A DNA stretch of 64,000 nt, from contig NZ_CP020867.1 in the NCBI RefSeq assembly GCF_002104335.1, positions 1,835,206-1,899,205 of the forward strand. Direction: 5' to 3'. Under the pieces are notes generated by a model. That model had not been told where the DNA came from. It searched no databases and saw nothing but the letters and a program-made list of their open reading frames with translations. Both the position numbers and the translations under genes were made by a program. Each line of letters opens with the position of its first letter. Positions within the stretch are counted from its first letter, which is position 1. Positions 49,062-58,897 of this stretch are shown here, one piece after another. Origin of the DNA: Campylobacter cuniculorum DSM 23162 = LMG 24588 (GTDB lineage Bacteria; Campylobacterota; Campylobacteria; Campylobacterales; Campylobacteraceae).

Positions 49062-49988
49062 TTGCCTTATATAAAAATTAAATTATCAAATAATGGAAAA
49101 AAGGCATTTCAAACGCTTAAGGATGCATTAAAAATTTCTATGAATGAGGCACAAAAACTTATTGATAAAAAAAGACTTTTTTGCGATGGAAAATTGGTTG
49201 AAAAAAAGAATGAAATTTTAAAAGGTTGTGTTGAACTCATTGTTTATAAAAATGAACCAAAAGGGGTTGAAATTGTCTTTGAAAACCAAGATTTTGCCAT
49301 ACTTGAAAAAGAAAGTGGGGTCTTAAGCCATCCTAATGGCAGACATTGTCAATATAGTCTTTGTGATGAAATTTGGCATCTGTGGGGCAAAAATGCTTGT
49401 GTGGCTCATAGGTTAGATAAAGAGACAAGCGGACTTATTCTTATCGCTAAAAATAAAAATTCTCAAAGCTCTTTAAAGAAAATGTTTGAAAACAAGGAAA
49501 TTCAAAAAGAATATCTTGCCTTAGTTTTCGGGCAAACTCAAGATGAATTTAGGGTCAATGAGGCTATAAATTTAAATAATGATTATGAAAATTTTAAGAT
49601 GAGAATGCAAATTTGTAAAGAGGGTAAAGAAGCGATCACTGAATTTAAAAAGCTTGATTTTTGGAAAGAATTTAACGCTTCTTTATTACTCTGCAAACCT
49701 TTAACAGGAAGACAACACCAAATTCGTTTGCATTTGTTTCATATGAAACATAAAATTTTAGGCGAGTATTTATATGGTTTAGAAAAACAAGAAATTGAAA
49801 GTATTTTAGACCATATGCTAAGTAAAGAAGAAAGAGTAAAACTTACAGGTGCTTCGAGATTGCTTTTGCATTCTCAAAGACTTAAATTTAGATTTAAAAA
49901 TGAAAATTTTGATATTAGTTCTAAAAAAGACATCAAACAAGAATTTTTGCAAAGCTTAAAAATTGCACATAAAAACTTTAAAAATTAA
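49062..49988 (+). CDS. RluA-family pseudouridine synthase (Cj0022c-like)
   Basis: 308 residues. An S4-like RNA-binding N-terminus (MNEAQKLIDKKRLFCDGKLV) precedes the catalytic domain with VAHRLDKETSGLILIAKN (catalytic Asp) and PLTGRQHQIRLHL. It isomerises uridines in rRNA; the exact position is unknown. The start is TTG at 49062, five bases after AAGGAT. It is divergent from purB. Confidence 0.9.
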   Translation: MPYIKIKLSNNGKKAFQTLKDALKISMNEAQKLIDKKRLFCDGKLVEKKNEILKGCVELIVYKNEPKGVEIVFENQDFAILEKESGVLSHPNGRHCQYSLCDEIWHLWGKNACVAHRLDKETSGLILIAKNKNSQSSLKKMFENKEIQKEYLALVFGQTQDEFRVNEAINLNNDYENFKMRMQICKEGKEAITEFKKLDFWKEFNASLLLCKPLTGRQHQIRLHLFHMKHKILGEYLYGLEKQEIESILDHMLSKEERVKLTGASRLLLHSQRLKFRFKNENFDISSKKDIKQEFLQSLKIAHKNFKN

Positions 49989-50020
49989 AAAATTTTAGCT
50001 ATAAACCCGAGTTTTTGTAT

Positions 50021-50026
50021 TATAAT
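50021..50026 (+). promoter_or_regulatory. -10 box of the heptosyltransferase-like gene
   Basis: TATAAT preceded by TGTAT, 54 bases before the ATG at 50080. Confidence 0.45.
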
Positions 50027-50079
50027 ACGAAAAATCTGATTAAAGCTTTTGATTTAATTTTACTATAAGGAAGAAACAA

Positions 50080-51103
50080 ATGAATACATTCTCAAATGGG
50101 GGGGCATTTAAGTGTAGGGATTTTTGCCTCTCATGGAATAGGCGATGCCCTCATTCTTCTTAAAACCTGTCTTGCCATCAAAGCGATTTATAAAGCCAAT
50201 GTTATATTTTTTGGCTCTAAAGTTCAAAAACAATTGATTGAAAATTTTGATTTCATTGATAAGTTTGAATCCAATGAAAATTACAGAGATGATCCTCAAG
50301 TTTTAGAGACGATTAACTCTTATCGCTTGGATTTTATCATCACTCTTATTGCAGAAAATTCCACAATCAGATTCTTAAAGGACACAAATGTAAAATGCAT
50401 TATCGTAAGAAATAAACTTCCATCTGTATTTTCCTCTAAATGCAAGGTTGTTTGGCATAGTTTTATAAGGAAATTTTCCCCGTGCAATCTTGAAACAGAA
50501 ATGCTCTATCATTTCGCAAGGAAAATCAATCCAAAGCTTTTTGACGCTCGCATTAAAAATCTCTCTTTAGATGTTATGATAGAGCCTAAAGAGTGGCATA
50601 AAAAGAGAGTTGAGGATTTTTTAAACAAACATGCTCTTAGCGATTTCATAGTGATTAATCCCTTTTGCGTCTCCACAAAATATAAGCTTGAGATTAAAGA
50701 CTTTCTTGTTTTAATCCAAAAGATTCATCAAAAACATCCAAAACTCTCCGTTGTTATCCCAACTTTTAGTGCTGTGCATACGGATTTTATCAAGGAGTTT
50801 GAAGCCTTTGATAAGAAACTCTTAAGCGAAATTGTTATTTTTGAAAACAACGCAGAGCTGTTGAATCTGTGCGCATTGCTGAAAAGGACAAAACTTCTGA
50901 TAAGCCTTAGCACAGGGGCGATACATCTGGCTTCAAATTTAAAAATTCCTAGCATAGGATTGTTTTCTGTGTTTGATACGATATTTTGGGAAACTTTCAA
51001 TAAAGACTATGTTTTATTAACCAAACAAAGAGAGCAAATGAGCGATGAAGAAACTCACAAAATCATAGATGAAGTCTTAGAAAAGCTTGAAAAATACATC
51101 TAA
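50080..51103 (+). CDS. Family-9 heptosyltransferase-like glycosyltransferase, phase-variable, out of frame here
   Basis: AAGGA at 50068-50072 points to ATG 50080, which opens MNTFSNGGAFKC… and stops after about 26 codons because a G7 tract shifts the frame. With six or nine G it would run into the long frame (HLSVGIFASHGIGDALILLK …). That frame has the GT9 Rossmann start IGDALILLKT and the donor-site motif STGAIHLASNLKIPSIGLFS. An ATG overlapping the tract (50096) opens the long frame directly but has no ribosome site. About 335-340 residues, normal for GT9. It probably adds a sugar to LOS or capsule. Expression is likely off or low with this tract length. Confidence 0.75.
50098..50104 (+). 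repeat. G7 contingency tract in the heptosyltransferase-like gene
   Basis: Seven G at codons 7-9 counted from ATG 50080. Six or nine would join the upstream start to the long frame; seven does not. Confidence 0.7.
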
Positions 51104-51340
51104 GAGCATGTTCGCTACTTTTTGCTTTTTTTTATATGATTAAGAGATGAAAAGGGGTGATTAATTTCTTTGCAATTTAAACCATCGAGCATTAAAATCT
51201 TATTTCTTTATATTTCAAAGAGTCTTGCAAAGCTTTTTATAAGAATTAAAATCATTTTATAGGTAAAGATAAATTTTATAAATTCTATATGAATATTGAT
51301 ATTTTATTCAGTATTTTTCAAATTTTGCCTTTGAGGTGGT

Positions 51341-51368
51341 TTTAATCTTGCTTTTAAGCAAGATTAAA
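51341..51368. terminator. Bidirectional terminator between convergent genes
   Basis: Perfect 13-base stem TTTAATCTTGCTT / AAGCAAGATTAAA with a two-base centre, between the heptosyltransferase-like gene (+) and the radical SAM gene (-). The rest of 51104-51400 shows nothing else. Confidence 0.7.
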
Positions 51369-51400
51369 TTCTATGCTTTTTTGTAAAATTTTTGCCATTT

Positions 51401-52459
51401 TTAAGGTTCTAGCTTGAAAATTGTATCGCTTTGAATGGCGATAGGAATCTGTTTTCTTGGTTTGCTCCAGTCATGACAATAATCACAAGCCTTAAAAAAA
51501 TCTTGTGCATAAAAATCAAAAAATCTTTGCTTTTCATCTTCTAAATTGATAAAATCTCCCTCAAATTCCTCCAGCCCTTTAAGTCGTGAAAGTGAGCTTG
51601 CCACAGGGCAAACGAAGATGGCTCCTTTTGGGGCTAGGGCGTGAGCATTTTCTTTTAATTTTCCCTCTTCATTGCGAATTCCCTCCGCACTCATTAAACT
51701 CACACAAGGCATTTTGCAAAAATGGAAATTTTCGATGATTTTTTCTTTAGAACGATTCCTTTTATAAATTTTTCCAGGATCGGTCCATTTTGCATTTTCT
51801 CCGCTACTATCTAAAGAAAATGGGATTTTATAAAGTTTTAAATTTCTTAAAATACTTTCTTGTTCGCGTTTAATCTTTAAATTAGGCGATAAAGAATAAT
51901 CACTAATGGTCACCTTTCTAAATTTTGAAGAATGCTTTAGTGCTTTTAGTAAATCGTCGCTAAAATCAACTGTTCCATTGCTAACCAAAGAAAAAGTATA
52001 AATTTTATCTTGTTGTTCTAAATACTCTACAAGTTCGGGCAATTCTTTGAAAAGCAAAGGCTCACCACCTATGATTCTAAGCCTTTGTATGCTATCGACC
52101 CTTTTAAACAAAGCTTCTAAGGATTCTTTTAGTCCTTGCAAAGTGGAGGCGTATTGTTTTTGTGGCTCAAAATATTGCATAAGATTGTTGCAAGATTCGC
52201 AACGCATTGTGCATTTTGTCGTTAAGACAAGTTCCAAATAGGGCAAATCCACCTTACCCTGCAAAACCCTTTTTTCAAAATAAGATTTTAAGAAAAATTT
52301 TTTCATAAGACTCGCAAAAGGAATTCTAAATACACGCGAAATTCCTCTTTTTCCGTTTAAATATGAAGCACGCCAAGAAATGTTTGGTTTAATGTATCGC
52401 TCTTTAAATACAGCATTTTGTAAATATTTATGGGGGGGGGTATAAGCAGTTTTTATCAT
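51401..52459 (-). CDS. Radical SAM protein with C9 tract near its start
   Basis: The [4Fe-4S]/SAM site is TTKCTMRCESCNNLM (CxxxCxxC, about residues 64-71), followed by IIGGEPLLFKELPEL (the GGEP motif). Cysteines in the last third (FICKMPC-like, CPVA, CDYCHDW) suggest a SPASM-like auxiliary cluster. I start at ATG 52459, eleven bases after a strong GGAGG, giving 352 residues; upstream starts would overlap the MFS gene. Codons 7-9 are a run of nine C on the coding strand, in frame here. The substrate is unknown; enzymes of this layout modify peptides or sugars. Confidence 0.78.
   Translation of the reverse strand: MIKTAYTPPHKYLQNAVFKERYIKPNISWRASYLNGKRGISRVFRIPFASLMKKFFLKSYFEKRVLQGKVDLPYLELVLTTKCTMRCESCNNLMQYFEPQKQYASTLQGLKESLEALFKRVDSIQRLRIIGGEPLLFKELPELVEYLEQQDKIYTFSLVSNGTVDFSDDLLKALKHSSKFRKVTISDYSLSPNLKIKREQESILRNLKLYKIPFSLDSSGENAKWTDPGKIYKRNRSKEKIIENFHFCKMPCVSLMSAEGIRNEEGKLKENAHALAPKGAIFVCPVASSLSRLKGLEEFEGDFINLEDEKQRFFDFYAQDFFKACDYCHDWSKPRKQIPIAIQSDTIFKLEP
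52432..52440 (-). repeat. C9 (coding strand) contingency tract in the radical SAM gene
   Basis: Nine G on the plus strand; on the coding strand ACC CCC CCC C encodes Thr-Pro-Pro and the first base of His. A one-base change in either direction would break the frame. Confidence 0.8.
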
Positions 52460-52499
52460 TAAAATCCTCCAAGAATAAATTTGCAAATTATATAAAAAA

Positions 52500-53768
52500 T
52501 TAATTAAAATTATTCTTTGATTTGAGAAAGAAAAAAGGCACAATCACAGCATAAATCACCACAGCCCAAACTAAAAACATAGGAATGAGTCCGATTTGTC
52601 GCACGATGGGTTGAGAGATAATGGGCGAGAGAAATTGCCCTAAAAAGATACAACTTGCAAGGATTCCATAGGCTCTTGCCCTTGCATTTTCTGGGCAGAT
52701 TGAAAACAAATAGGCAGAATTATTCACAAGCATAATTCCCCCGCCCATTCCAAGCAAGGCTAAAGAGATAAGGACATTGACATAGCTGTGAATGAAATAT
52801 AAAAGCAAGAAAGAAGTCCCTACAATAAAGAGCGTGAGAATGTAGATTTGCTTGATATTAAGAACCTTAACAATGACCTTATAACTCAAAGAGAAAAAGC
52901 CATAACAAAAAGCTGAAACAGACATTGAAACGCCTATGTATTTAGGGTCAAGCCCCAAATGCTCCTCGATATAATAGGGAAGTTGCGTTGGAGAAATATA
53001 ATAAATCACCATAATAAAAAATCCTATAAAATAAATAGGAAAAAACTGCCAATAATTCGCCTTTGCTTCCACTTCAGTGTGATTGTAAAATTTAAATTTT
53101 CTAGGCTCAAAAAGATACATAAATGCTAAAAGTGTGATTAAAATTCCAAGTCCATAGACCAAAAAAGGATAGCACCAAGAATAGCTTGAAAGATAACCTG
53201 CAATAGAAATGAAAATTGCCCCACCTATTGCACAAAAAAATCCCTGCCAACTCAACGCATTTTCTCTGCGGTTAAATCCCCCATAACTATAATAATCTCC
53301 AAGCAAGGCTGAAGCTCCCGTCATAATGAAGGCTGTTGCCATTCCAAAAATCGCCCTTGAAGTGAGAATCGCATAAATATCATTTAAGAAAAATCCGCTC
53401 ACGCCCGATAGCGTCCATATAATCATCGCAGGGAAAACAAAACAAAGTTTGCCAAATTTATCCATAAGCATTCCTGCAATGGGAGAGAGTATCACAACAA
53501 AAATTGCAGGAATGGTCAGCACAAGACGCGTTAAAATATCCAAATGCTCAAAAGCAAAAATTTCTAAAAATGAAGTTTGATTTTGCAAAATTTCTTCAAA
53601 ATGCCTCGTGATTGTCGGTAAAGCTGAAGTTATCACAACGCTACCTAGAACGGTCATCGCCGCCATAGAAAAGAGGGCGATTTTAAAAGCGGGATTTTCT
53701 GTAATTTCAACGAGTTTTTTGTCAAGCTTTGTGTCATTAGGGTGAAATTTGTGTTGTTTTTTGGGCAT
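52500..53768 (-). CDS. Major facilitator superfamily transporter
   Basis: 422 residues with about twelve hydrophobic segments. SPIAGMLMDKFGKLCFVF is the loop 2-3 motif A (G…D..GR/K) and FGMATAFIMTGASALLGDYY is typical of drug/sugar exporters. A hydrophilic N-terminal tail of about 30 residues stays in the cytoplasm. AAGGAAC lies before the ATG. It ends 40 bases before the radical SAM gene on the same strand, so the two may form an operon in which the transporter moves a product or substrate of the radical SAM enzyme; this is only an inference. Confidence 0.85.
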   Translation of the reverse strand: MPKKQHKFHPNDTKLDKKLVEITENPAFKIALFSMAAMTVLGSVVITSALPTITRHFEEILQNQTSFLEIFAFEHLDILTRLVLTIPAIFVVILSPIAGMLMDKFGKLCFVFPAMIIWTLSGVSGFFLNDIYAILTSRAIFGMATAFIMTGASALLGDYYSYGGFNRRENALSWQGFFCAIGGAIFISIAGYLSSYSWCYPFLVYGLGILITLLAFMYLFEPRKFKFYNHTEVEAKANYWQFFPIYFIGFFIMVIYYISPTQLPYYIEEHLGLDPKYIGVSMSVSAFCYGFFSLSYKVIVKVLNIKQIYILTLFIVGTSFLLLYFIHSYVNVLISLALLGMGGGIMLVNNSAYLFSICPENARARAYGILASCIFLGQFLSPIISQPIVRQIGLIPMFLVWAVVIYAVIVPFFFLKSKNNFN

Positions 53769-54248
53769 AATATGTTCCTTTTTGTTATATAAATGAATTG
53801 ATTTTATAATAAATCCTTTTAGCTTAAAACTTCTTTATAACTGAAAAATAATCAATGAAGGACATTTGAGAAAAGAGGGATCATTGAGCATTTTCAAAGT
53901 CTTTTAAATCGATTTTGCAAAATTTAAATTTTGTCTCATAGAAAAAAATTAAATAAAAAAATAATTGATAATAAATTTTATCTCAATATTGATATAAACT
54001 GATATAAAATTTAAAATACAAAATGTTTTAATGATTGATTTCAATGCATATAATTTTATACTACTTTTTTATACTACTTTGCAAAATTATAAAGATTCTA
54101 GGATTTTTATATTGATTAAAAATTTTTAACGCAAGAATTTTTAATCAAAGGGAAAAATTATAATGCTTTTATAGCTTTAAATCTTAATGGTCTAAAGTGC
54201 TATTTTTTACATAATCTAAATTTCAACCCCTATTTTTAGAAAATCAAG
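53769..54248. other. Intergenic, partial palindrome
   Basis: About 480 AT-rich bases upstream of the MFS gene. A 24-base imperfect dyad starting ATTGATAATAAATT and ending ATCTCAAT (53964-53987) is loosely like a Fur-type box, but six positions break the symmetry and it is about 200 bases from the gene. Nothing else seen. Confidence 0.3.
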
Positions 54249-54350
54249 TTATTTTTTTTTCTTGTCTAAAATCACATAAACCATACCGCCAAAGCCTATA
54301 AAAACCACCAAAGCAATAAAAATCAATTCTATAATATCTAAGGTATTCAT
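54249..54350 (-). CDS. 33-residue single-span membrane protein (Cj1714-like)
   Basis: The frame [20 protein letters not shown]… ends in DKKKK and TAA. It has one hydrophobic helix of about 20 residues and a lysine tail, so it is likely anchored with the C-terminus in the cytoplasm. Its ATG overlaps the rlmN stop (ATGA), a coupled arrangement. A small hydrophobic protein of this kind follows rlmN in C. jejuni as well (Cj1714). Function unknown. Confidence 0.7.
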   Translation of the reverse strand: MNTLDIIELIFIALVVFIGFGGMVYVILDKKKK

Positions 54351-55417
54351 AACTCTTCACTCCTTTGCTTAAGTTGCCCACAAGCCGCTAATATATCAAG
54401 CCCTTTGCTTTCTCTAATCGTGCATGTGATACCTTTTTCTCTCATAAATTTTTGAAATTCAAGGGCTTTTTGCATACAAGGACGTTTATAAATGCTTCCT
54501 TCATAGGGGTTAAAAAGAATCAAATTGACTTTAGCTTTGATACCATTTAAAAGCTTTACAAGTTCTTTAGCGTGTTCGCGTTTATCATTGATATTGTCAA
54601 TTAAAAGGTATTCAAACATAATTCTTTTTCTTTGATTGATAGGAAATTCACGAATAGCACTCATAATTGAAGCGATATTATAAGCTTTGTTTATAGGCAT
54701 GAGCTCTGTTCTTAATGCATCATTGACTGCGTGCAGGGATATTGCAAGTAAAACTCCTAAATTCATTTGTCCTAATTCCTTAATCTGCTTTGCTAAACCA
54801 CTTGTGCTAATGGTTTGACGACGCGGACTGATTGCAAAAGTATCATTATGAGCTAAAATTCGCACGGCTTTGCTAACATTTTTAAGATTATCTAAGGGTT
54901 CTCCCATACCCATATAAACTATATTGACTCGGTGTTCGTAGGGAATTTTATTGTGTTTTTTTATCCATAAAACCTGCCCGACTATCTCTCCAGCACTTAA
55001 ATTTCTTTTCAAACCACCTTTTGCTGTAAGACAAAAACTGCAACCACTTCTACATCCCACTTGCGAAGAGATGCATAAAGTGTATTTAGTATGAGAAATT
55101 CTCTTTCCTTTTTCATCAAATTTTTCCTTTTTCATCGGTAAAAGCACAGCTTCTATGCGTAAGCCATCATTAAGCTCAAAAAGATATTTAATGCTTCCAT
55201 CTTGACTTTGTAAAAAATTCACACATTGAAGAGGGGAAAAATGATATTTCTGTCCTAATTTTAGTCTTAAATCCTTTGATAATGAGCTCATAGAATCAAA
55301 ATCATCGACATATTTTTGATAAATCCATTGACAAAGTTGTTTCACGTGAAACATTGGTTTGATTTCATTTTCAAGCTCTTCAGGTAAAAAATCTAAAATA
55401 TTTATAAGTTTTTTCAA
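54347..55417 (-). CDS. rlmN: 23S rRNA/tRNA adenine-C2 methyltransferase RlmN
   Basis: A radical SAM enzyme of 356 residues that methylates A2503 of 23S rRNA and A37 of some tRNAs. The cluster motif is [19 protein letters not shown], followed by [11 protein letters not shown] and RQTISTSGL. The catalytic Cys near the C-terminus is in [24 protein letters not shown]-type spacing before the ATG leaves the ribosome site weak (AAGGAA). Confidence 0.95.
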   Translation of the reverse strand: MKKLINILDFLPEELENEIKPMFHVKQLCQWIYQKYVDDFDSMSSLSKDLRLKLGQKYHFSPLQCVNFLQSQDGSIKYLFELNDGLRIEAVLLPMKKEKFDEKGKRISHTKYTLCISSQVGCRSGCSFCLTAKGGLKRNLSAGEIVGQVLWIKKHNKIPYEHRVNIVYMGMGEPLDNLKNVSKAVRILAHNDTFAISPRRQTISTSGLAKQIKELGQMNLGVLLAISLHAVNDALRTELMPINKAYNIASIMSAIREFPINQRKRIMFEYLLIDNINDKREHAKELVKLLNGIKAKVNLILFNPYEGSIYKRPCMQKALEFQKFMREKGITCTIRESKGLDILAACGQLKQRSEEL

Positions 55418-55498
55418 AAATATTCCTTATTGTTTTTTCAAAATCATTCTTTAAAATTTTATTTTATCACAAAATATATTTTGTATAATGGTTTAAGA

Positions 55499-56062
55499 TT
55501 ATAAAAAATTTTCATCCATAAAATCAACCAGAAAATTCTCAAGTTTTTCTTTAGCTTTTTGATGGTTTTTAATAAAATCTTTATGGGCATTTTCATCACA
55601 AAAATTTGTTGCACATAAAATGCATTCGGCTTTTATATGCATTTTTTTTGCAACACTTAAAACTGAAAAAGCCTCCATATTTTCAAAATCTAAACCCAAA
55701 TTTGAAAATTCCTCTGCGGCTTTTTTATTTTGACAAATATAATTTGAAGAATTAATCTTATAAGTTTCACGTGAAACATTAAGATTGATTTCATTTAAAG
55801 CAGGGGTATAAAAATTTGCACTAAGTTTAGAAAATTCTATATTAAAAGCGTGAGAACTTCTATAAATTTTTAAAATTTCTCCTTGATTATAAATTCCGCA
55901 AGTGCCTATAAATATAAGTGTTTTCGGTTTTGATTCCAAACAAAGCCTTGTTAAATTGATAGCAGATTCTATCAATCCTATTCCTATATTTTTTGCAAAT
56001 TTAAAACTTTCATTTCCACCTGCACAAACAATCATTAAATCCGCCTCAATTGAAAAATTCAA
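55499..56062 (-). CDS. Nucleoside phosphorylase-family protein (Cj1712-like)
   Basis: 187 residues, short for the family (usually about 230-250). IVCAGGNESFKFAKNIGIG, LIFIGTCGIYNQGEILKIY and DFENMEAFSVLSVAKK match the phosphate/ribose and base-binding segments of the PNP/UDP superfamily, where the Glu in NMEAF contacts the ribose. CATNFCDENAH is near the end. It could act in nucleoside salvage or on futalosine-like compounds; substrate not inferable. It sits between rlmN and divergent ksgA as in C. jejuni. Confidence 0.65.
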   Translation of the reverse strand: MNFSIEADLMIVCAGGNESFKFAKNIGIGLIESAINLTRLCLESKPKTLIFIGTCGIYNQGEILKIYRSSHAFNIEFSKLSANFYTPALNEINLNVSRETYKINSSNYICQNKKAAEEFSNLGLDFENMEAFSVLSVAKKMHIKAECILCATNFCDENAHKDFIKNHQKAKEKLENFLVDFMDENFL

Positions 56063-56126
56063 ATAAATTCTACCAAAAAAAGACTTAATTAAGAATTTTT
56101 AGATAGAATAAAAAGTTTAAAAATAT

Positions 56127-56909
56127 ATGATTAAAGCTAAAAAGTATTATGGACAAAATTTTTTAACCGATAAAAATGTTTTAAAACAAATCATCCAAGC
56201 CATACCCAAAGGGACTCAAAATATCGTTGAAATTGGGTCTGGCTTAGGTGATTTAACGCAAGAACTTTTGAAAATTTCAAGGGTAAAAGCTTATGAAATT
56301 GATGATAAGTTGATACCCTATTTAAAAAAGAAATTTCAAAAAGAATTAGAGTGTGAGAAATTAAAATTGTTTCATCAAGATGCCAATAAAATTGACTCTT
56401 TTGATGAAAATAAATATCTTTTGGTTGCAAATTTGCCCTATTATATAGCAAGTCGTTTGATTCTAAAGGCTTTAGAAGATGAGCATTGTTTAGGGTTGAT
56501 TGTGATGATTCAAAAAGAAATGGCACTTAAATTTTGTGCAAATGAAGGCGAAAGTGAATTTTCATCTTTAGCTGTTTTAAGTGCAATGATTTGCGAGAGA
56601 AAGATGCTCTTTGAAGTTGAACCTTCTTGTTTTAATCCTCCGCCAAAGGTTACTTCAGCGGTGATAAGTTTGATTAAAAAAGGAGAATTTAAAGATTTTT
56701 GTGAGCTTTGGTCTTTTAAAGCTTTCTTAAAAGATTGTTTTAAATCTCCAAGAAAGCAGCTTTTAAAGAATTTAAAGCTTCACAGAGAAAAAATTACAGA
56801 GCTTTTAAATCAATTTGAGCTTAAAGAAAATATAAGACCACACGAAATTTGCGTTGATTTATACCTTGAAATTTATAAAAAATTAAAGGATAAATATGAA
56901 CGAAAATAA
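56127..56909 (+). CDS. ksgA: 16S rRNA dimethyladenosine transferase KsgA
   Basis: 260 residues. KKYYGQNFLTDKNVLKQII, VEIGSGLGDLTQELL (SAM motif I) and LVANLPYYIASRLI (NLPY catalytic motif) identify it. It dimethylates two adjacent adenines in helix 45 of 16S rRNA. It overlaps the RNase J gene by 14 bases. Confidence 0.96.
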   Translation: MIKAKKYYGQNFLTDKNVLKQIIQAIPKGTQNIVEIGSGLGDLTQELLKISRVKAYEIDDKLIPYLKKKFQKELECEKLKLFHQDANKIDSFDENKYLLVANLPYYIASRLILKALEDEHCLGLIVMIQKEMALKFCANEGESEFSSLAVLSAMICERKMLFEVEPSCFNPPPKVTSAVISLIKKGEFKDFCELWSFKAFLKDCFKSPRKQLLKNLKLHREKITELLNQFELKENIRPHEICVDLYLEIYKKLKDKYERK

Positions 56910-58878
56910 TGAAAATAACACCACTATAAACAATGCTCAAAATCCTAATTCAAGCTCTAAAAACAATAAACGATACAAATACAAAAATCGCAGAAAAAAG
57001 CTCGCCGATTCCCTTAATGTCGAAGGTGCTGCTAAACAAGAAACACATTCTCAAACCAACGCGAATCAGTCCCCAACAAATAAAAAGAAAAAAAACCGCA
57101 ATCTTCCAACAAAGCTCATAGGAGATGAGGATTGGCAAATTGAGATTGCTAAGAGCATAGAAGCAAATAGAATTTCACATGAAAATCGTTTGTATCCACT
57201 TAAATATAATAACTCAAGCGAACATAAAATTCGCATCACTCCTTTGGGCGGTTTGGGTGAGATAGGTGGAAATATCACAATTTTTGAAACAAATAATGAT
57301 GCAATTATCGTCGATATTGGAATGAGTTTTCCCGATGGAACAATGCATGGAGTGGATATTATAATCCCTGATTTTGACTATGTGCGAAAAATTAAGGATA
57401 AGATAAGAGCCATTATCATCACTCATGCTCACGAGGATCATATAGGTGCTGTGCCATATTTTTTTAAAGAATTTCAATTTCCTATTTATGCCACACCTTT
57501 AGCTTTAGGTATGATTTCAAATAAATTTGAAGAACATGGATTGAAAAATGAACGCAAGTGGTTTAGACCTGTGGAAAAACGCAAGGTTTATGAAATAGGT
57601 GATTTTGATATAGAATGGATTCATATCACGCATTCTATCATCGATGCTTCAGCCTTAGCAATAAAAACAAAGGCTGGAACGATAATTCACACGGGAGATT
57701 TTAAAATCGACCAAACTCCCATTGATAATTATCCCAGTGATTTAGGGCGCTTAGCACATTATGGAGAAGAGGGTGTGCTTTGTCTTTTAAGTGATAGCAC
57801 AAATTCTTACAAAGAGGGCTATACAAAGAGCGAAAGTTCTGTTGGACCTACTTTTGATCAAATTTTTGCTAAAACAAAAGGTCGGGTGATTATGAGTACT
57901 TTTAGCTCAAATATACATCGCGTCTATCAAGCCATAACTTATGGGTTAAAATATGGCAGAAAAGTCTGTGTTATAGGGCGTTCAATGGAAAGAAATTTAT
58001 ACACAACTATGGAGCTTGGTTATATAAAATTGGACAGAAAAATTTTCATCGATGCCGATGAGGTGAGCAAATACAAAGACAATGAAGTTTTAATCGTAAC
58101 CACAGGTTCTCAAGGTGAAACAATGAGTGCTCTTTATAGAATGGCAACCGATGAGCATAAATTCATCAAAATCAAACCAAGCGATCAAATCATCATTTCA
58201 GCTAAGGCTATACCGGGAAATGAAACGAGTGTTTCTGCTGTGCTTGATTATTTGCTTAAGGCTGGAGCTAAGGTAGCGTATCAAGAATTTAGCGAAATTC
58301 ATGTCAGCGGACATGCAAGCATAGAAGAGCAAAAACTTATGCTTACATTGACAAAGCCTAAATTTTTTCTTCCAATTCACGGCGAATACAATCACATCAA
58401 CAAACACAAAGAAACAGCCATAAAATGCGGGATTGCTGAAAGAAATATTTATCTTATGAGCGATGGGGATCAAATTGAGCTTTGTCAAAAATATATCAAG
58501 CGTCTTAAAACCGTCAAAACCGGAAAAGTCTTTGTGGATAATCAAATCAATAAGCAAATCGCTCACGATGTTGTCATCGACAGACAAAAACTTGCCGATA
58601 ATGGGATTGTAGTGATTATCGCTCAACTTGATAAGGCTTCAAAAACTCTTATCAATAAACCAAGAGTTTTTAGCTATGGTTTGGTTGCGGACAAACAGGA
58701 TGGGGTTTTTTCAAAAGAAATGGTTGAGATTTTAGGACAATTTTTCATCAATATCAAAGACGAAGTGCTTAATGACCCAAAATTCCTAGAAAATCAAATA
58801 CGTCAAGTATTAAGAAAACATATTTTTAGAAAAATTAAAAAATACCCCACCATAGTGCCTACAATTTTCATCATGTAG
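56896..58878 (+). CDS. rnj: Ribonuclease J
   Basis: 660 residues. An Asn/Lys-rich N-terminal extension of about 110 residues, typical of Campylobacterota RNase J, precedes the metallo-beta-lactamase/beta-CASP core: THAHEDHIGAVPYF (zinc ligands), IIHTGDFKID, SDSTNS, HVSGHAS and LPIHGEYNH. The enzyme carries out 5'-3' exonuclease and endonuclease turnover of mRNA and rRNA maturation. AAAGGATA precedes the ATG. It lies in a ksgA-rnj-rluB unit. Confidence 0.95.
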   Translation: MNENNENNTTINNAQNPNSSSKNNKRYKYKNRRKKLADSLNVEGAAKQETHSQTNANQSPTNKKKKNRNLPTKLIGDEDWQIEIAKSIEANRISHENRLYPLKYNNSSEHKIRITPLGGLGEIGGNITIFETNNDAIIVDIGMSFPDGTMHGVDIIIPDFDYVRKIKDKIRAIIITHAHEDHIGAVPYFFKEFQFPIYATPLALGMISNKFEEHGLKNERKWFRPVEKRKVYEIGDFDIEWIHITHSIIDASALAIKTKAGTIIHTGDFKIDQTPIDNYPSDLGRLAHYGEEGVLCLLSDSTNSYKEGYTKSESSVGPTFDQIFAKTKGRVIMSTFSSNIHRVYQAITYGLKYGRKVCVIGRSMERNLYTTMELGYIKLDRKIFIDADEVSKYKDNEVLIVTTGSQGETMSALYRMATDEHKFIKIKPSDQIIISAKAIPGNETSVSAVLDYLLKAGAKVAYQEFSEIHVSGHASIEEQKLMLTLTKPKFFLPIHGEYNHINKHKETAIKCGIAERNIYLMSDGDQIELCQKYIKRLKTVKTGKVFVDNQINKQIAHDVVIDRQKLADNGIVVIIAQLDKASKTLINKPRVFSYGLVADKQDGVFSKEMVEILGQFFINIKDEVLNDPKFLENQIRQVLRKHIFRKIKKYPTIVPTIFIM

Positions 58879-58897
58879 AATTTATTTGAGTGTTTCA

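Noticed and set aside
52460-52543. Upstream extension of the radical SAM protein
   Set aside because: It would overlap the MFS gene; GGAGG at 52466-52470 clearly supports ATG 52459.
53964-53987. Fur-box-like dyad
   Set aside because: Only 18 of 24 positions symmetric and far from the MFS start; kept only as a note in the intergenic entry.
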